Source: Massilia cavernae
GTDB taxonomy: Bacteria; Pseudomonadota; Gammaproteobacteria; Burkholderiales; Burkholderiaceae_D
DNA length: 58,874 nt
Reading direction: 5' to 3'
NCBI RefSeq assembly: GCF_003590855.1
Contig: NZ_QYUP01000012.1
Location: 1-58,874, forward strand
This document shows positions 36,077 to 45,525 of the stretch, piece by piece. Both the position numbers and the translations under genes were made by a program. Position 1 is the first letter of the stretch. Each line of letters starts with the position of its first letter. The notes beneath the pieces were generated by a model that was not told the origin of the DNA, did no database searches, and saw nothing but the letters and a program-made list of their open reading frames with translations.

Positions 36077-36826
36077 TCAGAAGGTCTTGCTGACGGTCAG
36101 TACGAGTGCGTTCTTGCCGAGGAATTTGCCGTTTGTAGGCGATGCATACGCGGTCTTGCCGGCATTGGTACCGATCAGCGCGAGTGCGCCGGTGACCACG
36201 CCAAAGTCCTTGGTGATGCCCACTTTCCAGTCGGTATAGCTGGCGGCCGAGTTGTTCTCCACGCGCTGGTGGCCGGCGTGCAGGTTGATGATCGTGCCGG
36301 CAGCCGCTTCGATGTTCGCGCCCAGGTCGAGGTAGCCGCTGTTCTTGCTGTCGACGAAACCGAACAGGTTGGTCACTGAGTGCGAGTATTTGGCGTAAGC
36401 GGGGCCAAAGCCGAGCTGGCCATAGATTTCGGTCGTGTTCGCGCTGACGAAACCGGGCACGTGGGCCAGGCCGTTCGATGGATACACATAGGTCAGCACG
36501 CCGATGTCGTAGGCAAGGTCCGCGCCGAGCTGGCCGCGCTTGCCTGCGTACAGGTCGAGTTCGATGTTTCCATCGCCGCCTGCGTCCTTCGTCCATTTGA
36601 TGGTGGAAGCCCAGGCGCCTGCGTAGAAACCCGACGGGGAGTGAGCGTAATCCACGCCGCCCTGCAGCGCGGGCTTCAGGCGCGTCTGCGAAATGCCGCG
36701 GTAGCGGTAGTCCGAGGTGGCGGCTGCGTTGAAACTAATCTCGTGTTCAGGCTTCGCTTCTTCGGCGCGTACGTAGCCGGTCGCCAGGACCGCCAGTACG
36801 GCGGTAGCGAGAATCGTCTTCTTCAT
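36077..36826 (-). CDS. TorF-family putative outer membrane porin
   Basis: A 249-residue beta-barrel protein with a signal peptide (MKKTILATAVLAVLATGYVRA). It matches the TorF-type family by EISFNAAATSDYRYRGISQT, a repeated pattern of amphipathic strands, and the C-terminal strand ending LVLTVSKTF with a terminal Phe, the usual outer-membrane assembly signal. The substrate is not known. It is upstream of kdp on the same strand; 120 nt with the KdpE-like site separate them. Copies of the TGTAAA/CGTAAA motif also occur upstream of it (36911 and 36943), hinting at shared control. Confidence 0.8.
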   Translation of the reverse strand: MKKTILATAVLAVLATGYVRAEEAKPEHEISFNAAATSDYRYRGISQTRLKPALQGGVDYAHSPSGFYAGAWASTIKWTKDAGGDGNIELDLYAGKRGQLGADLAYDIGVLTYVYPSNGLAHVPGFVSANTTEIYGQLGFGPAYAKYSHSVTNLFGFVDSKNSGYLDLGANIEAAAGTIINLHAGHQRVENNSAASYTDWKVGITKDFGVVTGALALIGTNAGKTAYASPTNGKFLGKNALVLTVSKTF

Positions 36827-36852
36827 GATGAATCCTTACTGTGGTTTTTAAT

Positions 36853-36903
36853 CGATAAGCTTATGCAGTCGTGGGCATGGAAGCCACGAAGGAAAGCTTA
36901 TCG
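36853..36903. promoter_or_regulatory. Inverted repeat CGATAAGCTT upstream of the porin gene
   Basis: CGATAAGCTT (36853-36862) and its complement AAGCTTATCG (36894-36903) are perfect 10-nt arms separated by 31 nt, with a smaller TCGTGG/CCACGA dyad inside. The structure lies 27-77 nt before the porin start and would fold in the leader or act as paired operator sites. Just beyond are CGTAAA (36911) and TGTAAA (36943). Confidence 0.5.
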
Positions 36904-36978
36904 AAGCCGGCGTAAAGATTTTCTAAAAAGGCGAAGGCGCGCTGTAAACGCACTTGGAAAACGGGAAGGGCGGCTGAA

Positions 36979-37674
36979 TTATTCCTGTTTGCGGTAGGCG
37001 CCCAGGATGCGCAACACTTCCTCGGCCGCGGGCGCCGACGACGCAGGGTTCTGTCCCGTGACCAGGCTTCCTTCGGTGACCACATACGGGTGCCAGTCCG
37101 GCCCGCGGCTGTAGCGGGCATCGCTTTCGAGCAGCGCGTCTTCCAGCAGGAAGGGAACGGTTTTCGACAGACCGACCGCTTCCTCCTCGCTGTTCGAGAA
37201 CCCGGTCACGCGCTTGTGGCGTACCAGCGGGCCGCCGTCCTGCCCGGTGGCGTTGATGAAGGCCGCCGGCGCGTGGCAAACGGCCGCCACCACCTTGCCG
37301 TCCCCGTACATGGTTTCGATGATCTTGATCGACCGCTTGTCGGTGGCGAGGTCCCACAAAGGACCGTGGCCGCCCGGGTAGAACACGGCGTCGTAGTCGC
37401 CGTCGGAGATCTCGGACAGCGGAAGTGTGTTGGCCAGCGCGATGGCGGCTTCGGGATCGTCCTTGAAGCGTTTGGTGGCTTCGGTCTGGGCACCCGGCTC
37501 GTCGCTCTTCGGATCGAGCGGCGGCTGCCCGCCTTTGGGCGACGCCAGCGTGATGTTGGCGCCGGCATCCTTGAACACGTAATAGGGCGCGGCGAATTCC
37601 TCAAGCCAGAAACCGGTTTTCTTGCCGGTATCGCCCAACTGCTCATGCGAGGTCAAAACCATCAGGATTTTCAT
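36979..37674 (-). CDS. DJ-1/PfpI-family protein (Hsp31-like, glutamine amidotransferase fold)
   Basis: A 231-residue cytoplasmic protein starting MKILMVLTSHEQLGDTGKKTGFWLEE, with the nucleophile elbow AAVCHAPAAF and upstream Glu in GFWLEEF, plus a FYPGGHGPLWDL loop. Such proteins are glyoxalase III/deglycase or chaperone-type stress proteins; which activity applies cannot be told. It stands alone. Confidence 0.85.
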   Translation of the reverse strand: MKILMVLTSHEQLGDTGKKTGFWLEEFAAPYYVFKDAGANITLASPKGGQPPLDPKSDEPGAQTEATKRFKDDPEAAIALANTLPLSEISDGDYDAVFYPGGHGPLWDLATDKRSIKIIETMYGDGKVVAAVCHAPAAFINATGQDGGPLVRHKRVTGFSNSEEEAVGLSKTVPFLLEDALLESDARYSRGPDWHPYVVTEGSLVTGQNPASSAPAAEEVLRILGAYRKQE

Positions 37675-37718
37675 CAGGGAGTCTCCGTAGTTTGATACGG
37701 AAGCTTACCCTGAAATGG

Positions 37719-38370
37719 TCAGCGCACGCTCTCCAGTACGAAGCTCTCCTGGCGGCAACTTTTATAGCTGCGCTTGATCTGGCCTTCGCTGCAGCTTCGC
37801 GACGCGCCGGCCTTGTCGTAGCAGACGTGGACCTCGCGCAGGTAGCGCCCGCCGCCTGCGCAGAACGGCAGCACCGAATACGGCTGGGTTTTCGGGTTGG
37901 CTGCCTTGAACGCCTTGACGAAGTCGTTGTAGCTGGTGCGCACCGGCGCCGTCGGACGCTGGAACGGGGCCGGGATAACGACCTGGTTCTTCAGCTTCGC
38001 CGACAGGTTGAAGTAGCCGGTCGGTCGAGGGCCCGAGCAGGTGCCGTGCTTGTTCACATTCGTGGCCCGACCAGTTTGGCGGATTGGACAGCGGCGGTAC
38101 TTCCGCCTTCACCTGCGGCGAAAGCTTCTCGGTCGAGCAGCTTTCGGATAAGCCATGCTCGTATTGCGGCCACATCCGTGCAGCACAAAGCCAGCCGCGG
38201 CCAACGGCGCACTGCTCGGTGTCGTGCGCGCCGTGGCCGTACGACGGCGACCAGCTGAGCGCACCGCGTAGGAGTCCGAACTGGCCGGGCTGGCCGGACG
38301 GCCCGCGCGCCTGCGCGCAAGTGGACAAGCTGACCAGTGCGGCCAGGAGGAGATGGTTCAGGTAACGCAT
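37719..38370 (-). pseudogene. RNase T2-family ribonuclease broken by three indels
   Basis: A secreted RNase T2 with signal peptide MRYLNHLLLAALVSLSTCAQA. Both catalytic motifs are present but disrupted: GFVLHGLWPQYEHG is recovered only by adding two G near 38190 and one T near 38173, and HEWNKHGTCSG only by removing one T near 38055-38058. The C-terminal part then continues FNLSAKLKNQVVIPAPFQ to the TGA at 37719. The three changes are in or next to homopolymers (GGGG to GG, TT to T). Either sequencing error or a dead gene; error is more likely given the number of similar events in the window. Confidence 0.75.
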
Positions 38371-38598
38371 TTGGCAGCCTTACATCAGGACAAAAACAGC
38401 GAGTTGGATTTTACGCTATAGAGCTGTCGGCGGTGCGAAGGAATGTCTTGAGAGGCTAGGGGGATCAGTGCACCACTGGGGCTTTGGCCGCAGTCTGGTG
38501 CGAATACACTCCCGTTATGGTGCATATGCCGTGGCGCATGCGGTAAAGTAACGACTTTTCCGTCTGTCGCACTTATTCATTCCACAATAAAGCAGTCT
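38371..38598. other. Intergenic region upstream of the type I restriction-modification operon
   Basis: 228 nt between the RNase T2 start and hsdM. It must hold the promoters of both divergent units. No clear -35/-10 pair or strong ribosome site for hsdM is visible; AAAGCAG precedes the ATG. The only marked structure is a weak repeat of GTGC/GCAC around 38520-38545. Confidence 0.3.
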
Positions 38599-40999
38599 AT
38601 GGCAATCAAGAAGTCCGAACTCTATTCCTCCCTGTGGCAATCCTGCGATGAGTTGCGCGGTGGCATGGACGCCAGCCAGTACAAGGACTACGTTCTCGTC
38701 CTGCTGTTCGTGAAGTATATTTCTGATAAGTATGCTGGCGTGCCCTACGCGCCCATCGTGATTCCGCACGGCGCCAGCTTCAACGACATGGTCGCCCTCA
38801 AGGGCAGGTCCGACATCGGCGACCAGATCAACAAGAAAATCATCGGTCCGCTGGCAAAGGCCAACAAGCTGTCGGACATGCCCGACTTCAACGATCCGAG
38901 CAAGCTGGGCAGCGGCCAGGAAATTGTCGACCGGCTCACCAACTTGATCTCCATCTTCGAGAACAAGGCGCTCGACTTCAGCAAGAATCGCGCGGAGGGT
39001 GATGACATCCTCGGCGACGCTTACGAATACCTGATGCGCCACTTTGCCGCCGAAAGCGGCAAGAGCAAGGGCCAGTTCTACACACCGGCCGAAGTTAGCC
39101 GCATCATGGCGCAGATTATCGGCATCCGCAGCCCGCAAACGAACAACGGCACGACTGTTTATGACCCGACATGCGGGTCAGGTTCGCTATTGCTGAAAGT
39201 GGGTGACGAAGCTCATGCCAAAGTCACGCTGTACGGTCAGGAGAAGGATGCGGCCACTTCCGGCTTGGCGCGCATGAACATGATCCTGCATACAACCCCA
39301 CGGCGGAAATCAAACAGGGCAACACCATCGCCAATCCCCTGTTCACCGGCGACGACGGCTCGCTCAAGACCTTCGACTACGTCGTCGCCAATCCGCCGTT
39401 CAGCGACAAGCGCTGGAGCACCGGCATCGATCCGCTCAACGACCCGTACGAGCGCTTCCAGCATTTCGGCACTCCGCCCGCCAAGCAGGGCGATTACGCC
39501 TACTTGCTGCACATCATCCGCTCACTTAAGAGCACCGGAAAAGGCGCCTGCATCCTGCCGCACGGCGTGTTGTTTCGCGGCAATGCTGAGGCCGACATCC
39601 GCCGCAGCCTGATTCGCAAGGGCTATATCACGGGAATCATCGGCCTGCCCGCCAATTTGTTCTACGGCACCGGCATACCTGCCTGCATTATCCTCATCGA
39701 CAAAGAAAACGCCCAGAGCCGCAAGGGCATCTTCATGCTCGACGCCAGCAGCGGCTTCATGAAGGACGGCCCGAAAAACCGCCTGCGCGACTGCGACATC
39801 CACCAGATCGTCGACGTATTCAACCGCCGCGACGAGAGCGACCCGAAATACGCGCGCATGGTCGGCATTGAGGAAATTGAGAAGAACGACTTCAATCTCA
39901 ACATCCCGCGCTACATCGACAGCCAGCAGGTCGAGGATATCCAGGACATCGAGGGCCATCTGAAAGGAGGCATTCCCAGCGCCGACGTGGATGCCTTGCA
40001 GGCGTACTGGAAAGTTTGTCCGCAACTGCGGCAAACCCTGTTCAGCGCCAATCGCCCCGGCTACCTCGATCTTGCCGTCGCCAAGCAAGCCATCAAGCCG
40101 GGCATCTATGAGCATCCAGAATTTGTCACCTTCATCGGCGGCATGAATGCCCTTTCGCCGACTGGCAACAGCGCAGCACCCAAACGCTCAAGGACCTGCA
40201 AGCCGGCTGCCATCCGAAGATCGTCATCGACCACCTCGCCGAAGACCTGCTCGCGCATTATGCGGACAAGCCGCTGATCGACAAGTACGCGGTGTATCAG
40301 CATCTCATGGACTACTGGGCAACGACGATGCAGGACGACTGCTACCTGATCGCCGCTGACGGATGGAAGGCCAAGACCTACCGCATCATCGAAACCAACA
40401 AGAAGGGCAAAGAAGTCGACAAGGGCTGGGCCTGCGATCTCGTGCCCAAGCAACTCGTGGTCAATCGCTACTTCGCCAGGCAGCAAGCGGCCATACGCGA
40501 ACAGGAAACGGCGCTGGAAAGCGTTGCCGCGCAAATGGCCGAAATGGAGGAAGAACATGGCGGGGAGGATGGCGCCTTTGCCGAACTCGACAAGGTGAAC
40601 AAGGCCAGCGTCAGCGCCCGTCTGAAAGAAATCAAGAGTGACAAGGAAGCTAAGGAGGAAGCCGAGGCGCTTCACGCTTGGCTCAAGCTCTGCACGCGGG
40701 AAGTCGACCTCAAGAAAACCCTGAAAGAAGCCGAGGCCGAACTCGACGCACTTGCTTATGGCAAGTACCCGACGCTTGGCGAGGCCGACATCAAGACGCT
40801 CACGGTCGAGGACAAATGGATGGCTACGATCTCCGCCGCCATTCACGGCGAAATGGACTGCATCAGCCAGTCACTTACCCAGCGCGTCAAGGAACTGGCC
40901 GAACGCTACGGGACGCCGCTGCCTATATTGACCGGCAAGGTTGCCGATCTGAGCGCCAAGGTCGCCGCGCACCTCCAAAAAATGGGGTTCCAGCCATGA
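38599..40999 (+). CDS. hsdM: Type I restriction-modification DNA methyltransferase subunit (two one-base frameshifts)
   Basis: The modification subunit, about 800 residues when repaired. An N-terminal HsdM bundle (MAIKKSELYSSLWQSCDELR) precedes the N6-adenine methyltransferase domain with SAM motif DPTCGSGSLLL (Asp189) and catalytic NPPF near residue 265. Two single-base losses break it: at 39291 CATACAACC should read CATAACAACC, and at 40153-40155 CCCTTTCGCC should read CCCTTTTCGCC. The three reading frames then run on as one family protein to the TGA at 40997-40999. A charged helical C-terminus follows. It probably methylates adenine at the HsdS target. It overlaps the next gene by ATGA. 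Confidence 0.9.
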
Positions 41000-41259
41000 G
41001 CAATGAAATTCTTCAGATCACGACCTCCCCTGACTATCGGACTCTGCTGGAGCAGATTTCCGGCACCTACACCCAAGGCCGCTACCCAAATAGTGCGACG
41101 CTGTCGCACCAATTGGGTTGGTCGCATATCGTCGAACTGCTGAAAATCGACGATCCGCTGGAACGCGGTTTTTACGAGCAGCAAACCGGCCGCGACCTGC
41201 CCGACCGCGTCGCATTGTGCCGGGAACTGGAATTGAGCTTGCCCGAGGCGAAGCAATGA
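40996..41259 (+). CDS. Short DUF1016/YhcG-like remnant inside the hsd operon
   Basis: An 87-residue protein starting MSNEILQITTSPDYRTLLEQIS. Its core LGWSHIVELLKIDDPLERGFYEQQ closely matches the LSWSHYxxLLKIDDPLxRxFY signature of the DUF1016 N-terminal domain (YhcG, PDDEXK nuclease family, about 350 residues). The usual AVNxxLxxxYWxIG segment and the nuclease domain are missing, so it looks like a deletion derivative. It remains an open frame with ATGA overlaps at both ends, so it is still translated with hsdM and hsdS. Function unknown. Confidence 0.65.
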   Translation: MSNEILQITTSPDYRTLLEQISGTYTQGRYPNSATLSHQLGWSHIVELLKIDDPLERGFYEQQTGRDLPDRVALCRELELSLPEAKQ

Positions 41260-42404
41260 GCGCGATTCCAGTGGGGCACAAGCAGACCGAGGTGGGGGTG
41301 ATTCCGGAGGATTGGGCTGCCAAATTGCTTGGAAGTGTGATCAGGTTGCAACGCGGTTTTGATCTCCCATACCGTAACCGACGGCCAGGGCCAATTCCGA
41401 TTATTTCTTCATCGGGTGTATGTGCCTACCATGACGAACCTCAGGCAATTGGTCCCGGCGTTGTTACTGGTCGATATGGAACGATTGGCGAAGTATTTTT
41501 TGTAGACGAAAACTACTGGCCACTGAACACGACGTTGTTCGTAAAGGAATTTAAGGGTAATGATCCGTTATTTATCTCTTTCCTTCTTCGTACGATTGAC
41601 TTCCATTCACACAGTGGAAAAAGTGGCGTTCCAGGCATTAACCGTAACGACCTTCATGAACTTGTTGTTGCATGTCCACCCTTCGTTGAGCAAGGCATCA
41701 TCGCCGAGGCGTTGAGTGATGCGGACGCCCTGATCGAATCGCTGGGGCAACTGGTCAACAAAAAGCGCCACCTCAAACAAGGCGCCGCGCAGGAATTGTT
41801 GACCAGGAAAAAGCGCCTGCCGGGATTCAGCGGCGATTGGGAGGTTAAGCGATTCGGGGATGTAGTAGCGCCACGTAATGAGCGGATTGACCCATGGGAG
41901 AGCGGAGTACAGGAGTTCTGCATTGAGTTAGAGCACATCGGCTCCTCAACTGGCGCGCTCTTGGGGAATACGAGCACGGGTGAAAATTCATCACTAAAGT
42001 CTGTGTTTCGTGCCGGGGACGTACTGTTCGGAAAACTTCGTGCTTACCTTAGAAAATATTGGCGGGCAGATCGTGCTGGCGTGTGTTCGACCGAGATTTG
42101 GGTTCTCGCTCCAAGAGAAAATCTAATAACTGGCGAATATCTGTTTCAGCTCGTCCAGACAGATAAGTTCATAGAGGTTGCAAGTTATTCTTACGGCACT
42201 CACATGCCGCGATCGGACTGGACCGTCGTCAAAAACTACGAACTATCTATTCCCCTTGACCCAGAAGAGCAAACCGCCATTGCCAACGCCCTCTCCGACA
42301 TGGACTCCGAGATTGCCGAACTTGAGGCGAAGCTCGCCAAAGCGCGAACCATCAAGCAGGGCATGATGCACCAGCTCCTCACTGGAAAGATTCGATTGAT
42401 ATGA
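41256..42404 (+). CDS. hsdS: Type I restriction-modification specificity subunit
   Basis: A 382-residue subunit with two target-recognition domains (about residues 20-145 and 205-330). Each is followed by a conserved helical spacer: KKRHLKQGAAQELLTRKKRLPGF and, at the end, ARTIKQGMMHQLLTGKIRL. Each spacer is preceded by a proline-rich loop plus EQ (CPPFVEQGIIAEAL; IPLDPEEQTAIANAL). The TRDs are markedly AT-rich (for example 41521-41580 is 37 percent GC) relative to the flanks, as expected for exchanged specificity modules. The ATG at 41256 overlaps the preceding stop. Confidence 0.93.
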   Translation: MSAIPVGHKQTEVGVIPEDWAAKLLGSVIRLQRGFDLPYRNRRPGPIPIISSSGVCAYHDEPQAIGPGVVTGRYGTIGEVFFVDENYWPLNTTLFVKEFKGNDPLFISFLLRTIDFHSHSGKSGVPGINRNDLHELVVACPPFVEQGIIAEALSDADALIESLGQLVNKKRHLKQGAAQELLTRKKRLPGFSGDWEVKRFGDVVAPRNERIDPWESGVQEFCIELEHIGSSTGALLGNTSTGENSSLKSVFRAGDVLFGKLRAYLRKYWRADRAGVCSTEIWVLAPRENLITGEYLFQLVQTDKFIEVASYSYGTHMPRSDWTVVKNYELSIPLDPEEQTAIANALSDMDSEIAELEAKLAKARTIKQGMMHQLLTGKIRLI

Positions 42405-45400
42405 CTATCGGCCAACCAGAACGCGCCACCCAGCACCGCGTCGCCGCCCTGTTTCGTGACGAACTGGGCTATCGTAACCTGGGCGATTGGACCGACCGCC
42501 CGAACAATAGCAACGTCGAAGTCGCGCTGCTCACTGCCTACCTGAGCAAGCGCGGCTACAGCACCGCACAGATCGGGCGGGCGCTCGACCGCTTGCATAC
42601 CGAGGCGATCAACCCCAATCGCAGTCTCTACGACAATAACAAGGCGGTGTACAGCCTGTTGCGTTACGGTGTGCAAGTGCAGGCGGCGCTGGGCCAGAAT
42701 ACCGAGACGGTCTGGCTGATCGACTGGAAAGAACCGACGCTGAACGACTTCGCCATCGCCGAGGAAGTCACGCTGCATGGCAACCACGAGCGGCGGCCCG
42801 ATATCGTCATCTACGTCAACGGCATTGCTGTCGGCGTGCTGGAACTCAAGAACAGCCGCGCCGATATTGGCGAAGGCATTCGGCAGAATCTTTCCAATCA
42901 GCAAGCGGCGTTCAATGAATGGTTCTTCAGCACAGTCCAGTTCATTTTCGCCGGCAATGATTCCAAAGGGCTGAAATATGGAACGATCAAAACTGAGGAG
43001 AAGTATTTCCTGAGCTGGAAGGAAGACGAGGCGGATAACAGCCGCTTCAAGCTCGACAAATACCTGCTGAAGATGTGCAACAAGGCGCGCTTGATTGAGC
43101 TGATGCACGACTTCGTGCTGTTCGACGGCGGAGTCAAGAAGCTGCCACGTGTGCACCAGTATTTCGGCATCAAGGCGGCGCAGGCGCATGTGCATCGCCG
43201 CGAGGGCGGCATACTCTGGCATACGCAGGGCAGCGGCAAGAGCATCGTCATGGTTTTACTTGCCAAGTGGATTCTGGAGAACAAGCCCAACGCCCGCGTG
43301 GTGATCGTCACCGACCGTGACGAACTGGACAAGCAGATCGAAGGCGTTTTTATTGCCGCCGGTTACCCGATGACCCGAGCTGGCAGCGGGCGCGACCTGA
43401 TGGCCCGGCTTGGGCAGGCGACGCCACGACTGCTGTGTTCGCTTGTGCACAAATTCGGCAAGAAAGGCGTTGACGATTTCGAGCAGTTCATCAAGGAACT
43501 GGACGCGCAACCCTGCCCGACAGTGGGCGAGATTTTCGTGTTCGTCGATGAGTGCCACCGCACCCAGAGCGGCAAGTTGCACCGCACGATGAAGGCGCTG
43601 ATGCCCAATGCGGTGTTCGTTGGCTTTACCGGCACGCCGCTGCTCAAGCGGGACAAGCAGACCAGTCTGGAAGTGTTCGGCGGCTACATCCACACTTACA
43701 AGTTCAGCGAGGCTGTCGAGGATGAAGTGGTGCTCGACCTCGTCTACGAGGCGCGCGACATTGATCAGCGCCTTGGTTCGGAAGAGAAGATCGACGCATG
43801 GTTCGATGCCAAGACCAAGGGTTTGAACGATTGGCAAAAGGCGGCCCTGCGCGAGCAATGGGGCACGATGCAGAACGTGCTCAGTTCGAAGGCCCGCATG
43901 GATCGGGTGGTGGCCGACATCGTGTTCGACTTCTGCGTCAAGCCTCGCCTGTCCAACCAGCGCGGCAATGCCATCCTGGTCGCTTCCAGCATTTACGAGG
44001 CATGCAAGTATTTCGATCTGTTCCAGAAAACAGTATTCAAGGGCAAGTGCGCGGTCGTCACTTCGTACAACCCGCAAGCGCAGAACATCACGCTGGAAGA
44101 CACCGGCGCCAATACCGAGACCGACAAGCAGTTCATCTACAACAGCTACACGGCTTTGCTGCATGACGTCGAGGCGCTGCCCGGAAAATCCAGGACCGAA
44201 ACTTACGAGGACCAAGCCAAGACGCTGTTCAAGGAGCAACCGGCGAACATGCGCTTGCTGGTCGTGGTCGATAAGCTATTGACCGGCTTCGATGCGCCAA
44301 GCTGTACCTACCTGTACATCGACAAGAGCATGCAGGACCACGGCTTGTTTCAGGCGATCTGCCGCACCAACCGGCTCGACGGAGACGACAAGGATTTCGG
44401 CTACGTCGTCGATTACAAGGATTTGTTCAAGAAGGTCGAGAACGCCATCGCCGTCTATACGTCCGAACTGGACAAGAGTGCTGGCGGCGTCGATCCCGAG
44501 GTGCTGTTGCAGGACCGTCTGAGCAAGGGCCGCGAGCGGCTCGACAATGCGCTGGAAACTCTCGCGCTATTGTGTGAGCCGGTGGCGCCACCTCAGGGCG
44601 AGTTGGAGCACATTCATTACTTCTGCGGCAATACCGAAATCGCGGACGACCTGAAGGCGCACGAGACGCAACGCGTTGCGCTCTACAAGGCGATGGTGGC
44701 GCTGGTGCGCGCTTACGCCAATATTTCGGACGACCTCGGCAGGGCCGGTTACGGCGACGCCGATATCGACCGCATCAAACAGGCGATTGACCGTTACCTG
44801 AAGCTGCGCGAGATCATCCGCAACGCCGCCGATGAAAAACTGGACATGAAAGCCTACGAGGCCGACATGCGCCACCTGATCGACACCTATATCGAAGCGA
44901 GCGAGCCAAGGACGATTTCGCCGTTCGACGGCATGCCGCTACTGGAATTGATCGTCAAGACCGGCATCGCAAGCGCCATCAACAGTCTCCCTGCGGGACT
45001 AAAGGGCAGCAAGGACGCGGTCGCCGAAACCATCGAGAACAACGTCCGCAGCAAGATCATCAAGGAACACCTGAACGATCCTGCCTATTACGCCAAGATG
45101 TCGGCGCTGCTCGACGAGATCATCGCGGCGCGAAAGGCCAAGGCAATCGAGTACGAGGAATATCTGAAGCAGATCGCGGAATTGGCGAAGCGGGTCGAGG
45201 CGGGACAGGCCGATGACACACCGGAGCAACTGAACACGCCGGGACGACGCGCGCTATACAATTTGCTGCGGCAAGGCGCTTCTGGCGCTGGCAGGCTTCA
45301 TCTGGCGCAATCCGCCGCGCACTATGATGTGGTCGGATCCGATGACGTGCTGGCGCTGACGCTCAAGATCGATGAAGCCGTCAAACACACGCGGCCCGAT

Positions 45401-45520
45401 GGCTGGCGCGGCGTCCAGGCCAAGGAAAACGTCATCAAGGCTGCCTTGTACGGGATTTTGCTGGACGTGGACGAGGTCGAACGCATCTTTCTCGTCATCC
45501 GGCAGCAGAAGGAATATTGA
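42401..45520 (+). CDS. hsdR: Type I restriction endonuclease subunit
   Basis: A 1039-residue motor/nuclease subunit. The N-terminal PD-(D/E)xK nuclease shows RRPDIVIYVNG with VLELK at about residues 130-150. The SF2 translocase has Walker A TQGSGKSIVM near 275, DECHRTQSG (Asp383), motif III GFTGTPLL and the C-terminal motifs LLTGFDAP and QAICRTNRLDG. A long helical C-terminus would contact HsdM/HsdS. It overlaps hsdS by ATGA and is in frame throughout. Confidence 0.95.
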   Translation: MTIGQPERATQHRVAALFRDELGYRNLGDWTDRPNNSNVEVALLTAYLSKRGYSTAQIGRALDRLHTEAINPNRSLYDNNKAVYSLLRYGVQVQAALGQNTETVWLIDWKEPTLNDFAIAEEVTLHGNHERRPDIVIYVNGIAVGVLELKNSRADIGEGIRQNLSNQQAAFNEWFFSTVQFIFAGNDSKGLKYGTIKTEEKYFLSWKEDEADNSRFKLDKYLLKMCNKARLIELMHDFVLFDGGVKKLPRVHQYFGIKAAQAHVHRREGGILWHTQGSGKSIVMVLLAKWILENKPNARVVIVTDRDELDKQIEGVFIAAGYPMTRAGSGRDLMARLGQATPRLLCSLVHKFGKKGVDDFEQFIKELDAQPCPTVGEIFVFVDECHRTQSGKLHRTMKALMPNAVFVGFTGTPLLKRDKQTSLEVFGGYIHTYKFSEAVEDEVVLDLVYEARDIDQRLGSEEKIDAWFDAKTKGLNDWQKAALREQWGTMQNVLSSKARMDRVVADIVFDFCVKPRLSNQRGNAILVASSIYEACKYFDLFQKTVFKGKCAVVTSYNPQAQNITLEDTGANTETDKQFIYNSYTALLHDVEALPGKSRTETYEDQAKTLFKEQPANMRLLVVVDKLLTGFDAPSCTYLYIDKSMQDHGLFQAICRTNRLDGDDKDFGYVVDYKDLFKKVENAIAVYTSELDKSAGGVDPEVLLQDRLSKGRERLDNALETLALLCEPVAPPQGELEHIHYFCGNTEIADDLKAHETQRVALYKAMVALVRAYANISDDLGRAGYGDADIDRIKQAIDRYLKLREIIRNAADEKLDMKAYEADMRHLIDTYIEASEPRTISPFDGMPLLELIVKTGIASAINSLPAGLKGSKDAVAETIENNVRSKIIKEHLNDPAYYAKMSALLDEIIAARKAKAIEYEEYLKQIAELAKRVEAGQADDTPEQLNTPGRRALYNLLRQGASGAGRLHLAQSAAHYDVVGSDDVLALTLKIDEAVKHTRPDGWRGVQAKENVIKAALYGILLDVDEVERIFLVIRQQKEY

Positions 45521-45525
45521 CCTTG

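Noticed and set aside
38515..39138. Minus-strand open frame at the hsdM start
   Set aside because: It is the complement of hsdM; the plus strand has HsdM family motifs from the first codons.
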